A stretch of DNA of 64,000 nt from the NCBI GenBank assembly GCA_030435675.1, contig CM059624.1, forward strand, positions 15,834,769-15,898,768. The letters run 5' to 3'. The notes beneath the pieces were generated by a model. That model had not been told where the DNA came from, searched no databases, and was given only the letters and a program-made list of their open reading frames with translations. The DNA comes from Steinernema hermaphroditum (Eukaryota > Nematoda > Chromadorea > Rhabditida > Steinernematidae). Of the stretch, positions 59,511-64,000 are shown one piece after another (position 1 is the first letter of the stretch; every line of letters starts with the position of its first letter). A program made the position numbers and the translations under genes.

Positions 59511-61266
59511 CTACTTAACAACGATCGGCACAGACTTCGCTATATTCTCCCCGCTGCTTATCCTTTCCATCTCTTTCTGTCGCCTCGATTTCCATGGTCG
59601 AAGGTCGTCATTAAAACAGATGACAATCAGCCTAAACATCACAGCTATACGAGCGCTAGATGCGGTTCTTTTACCCGTCTAATGTGTCTGATATATCGAA
59701 TAGCAATGAGTCGTAGAAGAGTTGGAGAAACGTCGTTGGAACAACTACCAATATTTGCAGAATAATCTAAAAGGGGCATTTCCGTGTTTTCGAAAATTTA
59801 AAACTGACCATGTAGCAGAAATTTAGTTGTTTCCGTCTATTATTTGGTGACAGATGATTGCATAGAACATGTTTTCTAACCTGAACAAGACCGGGTATGC
59901 ATATACGAAGGATCGCCAACCTTATTCATTTCGTATAACTTAACTATAGCCACAATATCCACTATTAGAGTAGCTATTAAGACAACATAAAGGAACAGGA
60001 ACGCAGCGAACGTTTCCAGTAGGACACAGAAGGTTATCAACGCGCCACCGTCGATTTTGATTCCTGGACACCTAGCTAAAGGATTTACCTTGATCTGTTT
60101 GGGGTTCTGCTCTACCTACGGATTGAATGCAGGCCTACTACAATGATGACAGGCACAGTCCATGATATGCCAACCATGGAGGCAGTTCTTCTTGGAGTAA
60201 ATATCGTTTTGAACTTTAACGGTTTGCGGATAAGTAAACATCGATTTGACGCGATTAACAGGTCGGCAGCTGCTGTTTGCATTCGAGTTATGAGAGCCGG
60301 ATGAAAGAGGAGTAGCATGGCTTTAGTGCTCAGAGGGAAACTGGAATGTGAAACATCCTTTATTCCACTTTAAAGTGATGTGTTTGGTGGCCTTGATACA
60401 CTCAAGTGCTATTTTAGGGACATCCTCCTGGCCGCGCGAGTGAGGTCGGTTTCAGGAGCCCGATGGACTACGATTGAAACGCGTTGACAATGACCCACAC
60501 AAAGAGTTTTGGCGCTATCGGTTCACTGTCATTATACCACTGCGGCTGCGGAGCCTTCCATTTGTGTACTTTGCTAGGGCTAACTTCAAAATTCACGGCC
60601 ATTATGAACATCTTGAGCCTGCGGGGCGCTGGCATCTGACATCCGAAAGACTATGAGGTCAATGTGCTCTCGCCAGTAGGCTACCGTAATGATGAATTTC
60701 TAGTGTAGGAAATTCGGCATTTTGCACCGACAGTTCAAGATCGAGACCGAGTCTTTTGCCTTAAGATGGAAGAGGTAGGGTCTTCCACAGAACAAGTTGA
60801 ATATTTCTCACATTTCTCACTTGGCGCTTGTAATTTGCATCGTCTCGATGGTTTTTGTTTAAATCTATGGCCGTAACACCTCCGAGAATCGGGAAAATTG
60901 GTGAAGCTTACAAGGGCATACAAGACCGAGACTTACAGCGCAAGAGACGGCCCATAAATTCCCCAGTCCAGGAAATTTGAGCAGAGTAGTGCCGCCTCTC
61001 TCGCCATCCACATCCACCCGAAGAGTCGCCCGAATACATTATGGAACAGAATCCTATAGAGAATATAAGCGTTGACAATGAAACCAGAAAGTCCAGCCTA
61101 AATCGCTATCAGTTCAAATTTCACAATATGGCAGCAAACGTACAGAAGTCACAAAAATCGACGTTAAGATAGGGTGCACCCTTGAAAAGTTGTCAGATTC
61201 CAAAACAGTCGAGTTGAGAACTTCAAACCACTGAACATCGAGATCATCGCCGAGAGAGTTGTGCAT
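59511..61266 (-). CDS. Receptor I: Srx-class serpentine receptor, complete
   Basis: Exons: 61266-61144, 61097-60937, 60340-60120, 60075-59921, 59880-59809, 59766-59675 and 59631-59511; 314 residues. Exon 1 is unusually long (123 nt): MHNSLGDDLDVQW...LNSTVLESDN gives an extended extracellular N-terminus with an NST glycosylation site. FGRLFGWMWMAREAA, DLLIASNRCLLIRKPLKFK, IVDIVAIVKLYEMNK, RRKQLNFCYM, VVVPTTFLQLFYDSLLF and TLDGLIVICFNDDL follow. It is the nearest relative of receptor A; both have the short 92-nt TM6-7 exon, so TM7 is compact in this sub-clade. Intron 2 is 596 nt, the others about 40-46 nt except intron 5 is standard. Donor of exon 4 is GTTGG, weaker than usual. Confidence 0.9.
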
Positions 61267-61705
61267 AATAGTTAACCGAGAGCGAGGTGAGTCCGATCGA
61301 TCGCCGACCGCGCTCCCAAATCGTGTTTAATTGGCCGCTATTGTTGCGATGAGGGCTGTCGCGTGAGCTGTTGAAGAGCTCGCGCAGCTGAAGTGTAGAA
61401 AAAATGGTTGTGTTTTGTGTTGTCTCGTCGGATTAGTGATGGGTACAAAGTGAGGGGTGTCAAAGCATCACGGACGGTTTGGAGGCGGTTCCATCCACAT
61501 GAGTTCCATGCAGAGCTGTCCGTGCACCCGAAAGCTCAGGGAATCCAACCCGAACCCGGCAACTCTGTACGATTGTAACGATCGTTAACTGAGATGAGTT
61601 ATTTATGCTTCGGTGTGAGAGAGCGCAGGAGAACAGAAAAAAATGCACGCATGTTTAAAGGGTTTATTTAACTTCTAGGTTTCGAAAGTAACTTCCGAGA
61701 GTAGA

Positions 61706-61815
61706 ACAACCTTAGTGGATGTCAACCCCAAAAGAGCGTCGGCTTATACGCATGCCTGATCATGTAAAAACCCTTCGAAAGTTACGCGAACGTGGGTGTG
61801 GATATAAGCATGATT
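61706..61815 (+). mobile_element. Single arm of the TTAACCC MITE family
   Basis: GTCAACCCCAAAAGAGCGTC, then GGCTTATACGCATGCCTGAT and GTGGGTGTGGATATAAGCAT match the arm at 50.5 kb closely; the TTAA has become TCAA. The opposite arm is missing, and tRNA-like sequence follows directly. Confidence 0.6.
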
Positions 61816-61831
61816 GCGGACATCTATTATC

Positions 61832-61901
61832 GCTTCTGTGGTTCCCTGGTAAGTCTCTTGCCTAGCAGTTTGAAGACTGGGGTTCGACTCCTCCCGCGGG
61901 C
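61832..61901 (+). repeat. tRNA-like (SINE-type) sequence
   Basis: Box-A-like GTGGTTCCCTGGTAAGTC and a good box-B GGGGTTCGACTCC lie about 35 nt apart; the last stem CCCGCGGG is partly palindromic. The 5' and 3' acceptor strands do not pair, so not called a tRNA. Confidence 0.5.
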
Positions 61902-62082
61902 AATATTTATTTTCGGTTCTTTTTCTTTCTCTTGCAGGAGTGTTTGGTGGAGGACAGTCATTTTTTTATCAGCATCACGGTTACCAACGAGCACAACAAC
62001 CGACTACTTTCACTGAAACTCATCTTAAATAACACCACATGACATCCCATACAAAATCAGATTCGTGGTCACATGAATGTCT

Positions 62083-63338
62083 CTAATATCTGGTTTTACT
62101 TCCAGCAGTGGACGAGTTCCTGATTATCTCATTTCTTGGCGTGAAAGTACGGATTTCCTTGTTGAATATAATCACGATGATCCTGTAATTGACTTTTTAC
62201 ATCAGCTCGGTACCTTTACATACCCATCAATGGTGTGAACGGCGATCCAAGCGATGGTGGTCATAACCAAATGAATCCATCTGTTGTGCACGAAATAGGG
62301 GGCGATGGAGAAGTAGAGGACCAATTCGGACAGAAAAGCGAAATCTTGAAGACAGGCTTGAAAGAAGAACCGAATCTCTCGTTTTCGGTTCATCTTCACG
62401 CTTATGATTCCCGTGGACACGTGGCTCTGAAATGTGTCCTAAGATGGAGTCCTTAAAAGAGGTCTCACTCTGTTGTGGAAACGGATTCCAATGAAGGTCA
62501 TCACATCCAAGATTCCAAAGATGCCTATGACACCGACGCTCAAGTAGTAGCACATGTAGGTGATGATGAATCGACTGCAGAAGGTGTCCTTAGGAAACAT
62601 GGCCAGGTTAGGACCATCCAAGTAGAGTGTGCAATCCGCTAAATATGGGTCAGTGTAAAGAGTGAACTGGACGAAAGCATACGTGAAAAGTAGGGAAGAA
62701 CTTGAATAACCGCAATGGACCACACAATTCCAATAGAAATGTGTGTGGTCCTGTGGTCGAACATAAGGTGGTACTTGATCGGGAAGTAGACGACACAGAA
62801 GCGATTGATTGCGGTGAGGAGATGGGAAAATAAGGAGGCGTTGTAGACCAAAATGAGAAACTGCCCACATCGCGCTCCCCAGTAGGTATCGTGGATGTTC
62901 GGATTTCTGAAGAGGAATGGAATATTTTATTTAAAAAAGTTCGCTCACATAATGAGAAGTGGAGCGATCAGACAGCCGAATGTGAAGCAATTCCCAAAGT
63001 TGGCGATGGTATGCGATGTTACAATACGGCCGAAGGCGTAGCCGAACGTGGTCGCTTTTCGGACTGCGTAGTAGACGTAGCCGTTTATCATCATCCCAGC
63101 GAGGCCAGTCTGAAAGGTAATTAATTCACAGCTCAAAAAAAGGTGTCGCTTGAGGGAGATTCAAACTGCGGAGAGGCGGACTCTTGGGAAGATTCCCTTG
63201 TCAGTCAATTCCCCTTACCATAACGATAATCGCCGCCGCAGAAGGATAGTCCTTCGGTTCGAACAGATCGGTCATAGTCGTCGAATTATCTACCGTAGCC
63301 GCTGAGACAGCTGAGACGAGAACGAGTAACACAAACAT
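62083..63338 (-). CDS. Receptor J: Srx-class serpentine receptor with N-terminal signal peptide, complete
   Basis: Exons: 63338-63219, 63109-62949, 62906-62683, 62638-62469, 62426-62224 and 62182-62083; 325 residues. Exon 1 (120 nt) encodes MFVLLVLVSAVSAATVDNST, a probable cleavable signal peptide followed by an NST glycosylation site. Then TM1 ATGLAGMMINGYVYYAV-like (Met-Thr-Gly-Leu in fact), FGYAFGRIVTSHT, NFGNCFTFGCLIAPLLIM, RCGQFLILVYNASLFSHLL, AINRFCVVYFPIKYH, IQVLPYF, IGIRFHNR, REIRFFFQACLQDFAFLSE and VHTIDGIIVIIFNKEI. It belongs with B, C and D. Exon 5 could start 12 nt earlier at a second acceptor (ATCTTAG, 62438), keeping frame. No exact AATAAA follows. Confidence 0.92.
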
Positions 63339-64000
63339 CGTACAAGCGCTGAAATAATTACTAGAGTTGTTTTGAAAAACGTGTGGTATTGAAAACTTGG
63401 AAATCGCGTGTCAAAGTGGACATCCACGTGAAAAGCGGGCAGACAAGGGCGGAGATTTAGAATGAACGGAGGTCATAGATCTGCTCTGGTCATTCGACAC
63501 GAAAAATGGATCAACCCCCTTGTGTCTTATCCCCAGGCCATTATACAATTCATCCGCACGAACTCGACGCTGATGTTCAAACAACGATGGCTAATGAAGA
63601 TAGCATGCTGTCGGGTTATAATTAGAACGGTGTGTGAGCAAGCGGAATACCCAATAAAGACATAACCGAATAACAGTGTGAAATCATCGCCTTCCTACGC
63701 GCTATAATGAAGCTATTTTATGCAGAATCGAAGCGGAAGTCTTGCTTCTAGGCGTAAGTCAGCTTACAAGGGGCCATTCCGAAGTATCAGAGGCTGATCG
63801 GGCTGAAACTTTGGGGATTTGTAAGCCAATACGATATATAATATCTCTAAATATCAGCTGCCCGTCCTTATGTTATAGTAATTCTTAAAATAGACTCTGC
63901 TTAAAAGTGGCGTGCACATACTACACTTAACGGCAAGGACCAAAAGTGTGCGAATAGCGCATCCGTTAGCTGTTTGGCTAGGAGGTACGGGGTTGGCGAG
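63339..64000. other. Right-end spacer upstream of receptor J
   Basis: Presumed promoter of receptor J. A 67-codon plus frame at 63462-63665 has no motif. Nothing else recognised before the window ends. Confidence 0.5.

Larger units (their letters stand above)
61267..62082. other. Spacer between receptors J and I
   Basis: Holds the promoter of receptor I, a MITE arm, and a tRNA-like sequence. A short hAT-like pair, CAGAGCTGTCC and GGCAACTCTG (about 61511-61567), has no target duplication and is not called. Confidence 0.5.

Noticed and set aside
61511..61567. Possible tiny hAT MITE (CAGAGCTGTCC / GGCAACTCTG)
   Set aside because: Flanking 8-mers do not match and the length is only 57 bp.
62227..62870. 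Several long minus-strand frames in receptor J region
   Set aside because: They are alternative frames of receptor J exons 3-5; the spliced frame with Srx motifs was kept.

Overview
The window is nuclear DNA from a free-living or insect-associated rhabditid or diplogastrid-type nematode. The evidence is the gene content and structure: a large family of nematode-only serpentine chemoreceptors (Srx class, 7TM_GPCR_Srx), a ZYG-12/Hook gene with a C-terminal membrane segment, a ZP-domain cuticlin-like gene, many 40-50 nt introns with GTAAG...TTTCAG or TTTAG borders, and AATAAA poly(A) signals. I cannot assign genus or species. There is no bacterial or viral segment.

Layout. 1-807: 3' part of an Srx receptor (A). 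1.0-6.9 kb: no recognisable gene. 6965-10649: a six-exon alpha/beta hydrolase of the DUF1057 family with a 2.3 kb intron. 10.8-18.1 kb: gene-poor, with a 5'-truncated RTE retrotransposon and a hAT-type MITE. 18156-20390: receptor B. 21.4-22.6 kb: nested inverted-repeat elements. 22906-27036: ZP-domain protein. 28989-30108: receptor C. 30660-32998: zyg-12/Hook gene with possible alternative 3' exons. 35469-34309: receptor D. 37.4-37.8 kb: small two-exon gene. 40286-38420: receptor E. 41-47 kb: repeats, including a hAT transposon with a perfect 8-bp target duplication, and a tRNA-Glu at 47.0 kb. 50090-48034: receptor F. 51414-53267: receptor G. 54264-54534: small secreted peptide. 57371-55288: receptor H. 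61266-59511: receptor I. 63338-62083: receptor J.

The ten receptors fall into three sub-clades by sequence and exon sizes: B, C, D and J (RCGQ plus NASLxSHLL motif); F, G and H (48-nt first exon, MFLxxHN start); and A, I and E (LLIAxNRCLLI motif). All nine complete genes have a 161-nt second exon and conserved intron phases. This allows exact intron losses and gains to be read off: B has one of each, and G and H share a loss. The array mixes sub-clades and strands, so it is not a simple tandem duplication. Most introns over 500 bp and the spacers are filled with small transposons, several with visible target-site duplications, and with tRNA-like (SINE-type) pieces. All gene models come from manual reading of splice signals, phases and family motifs, and need transcript confirmation.
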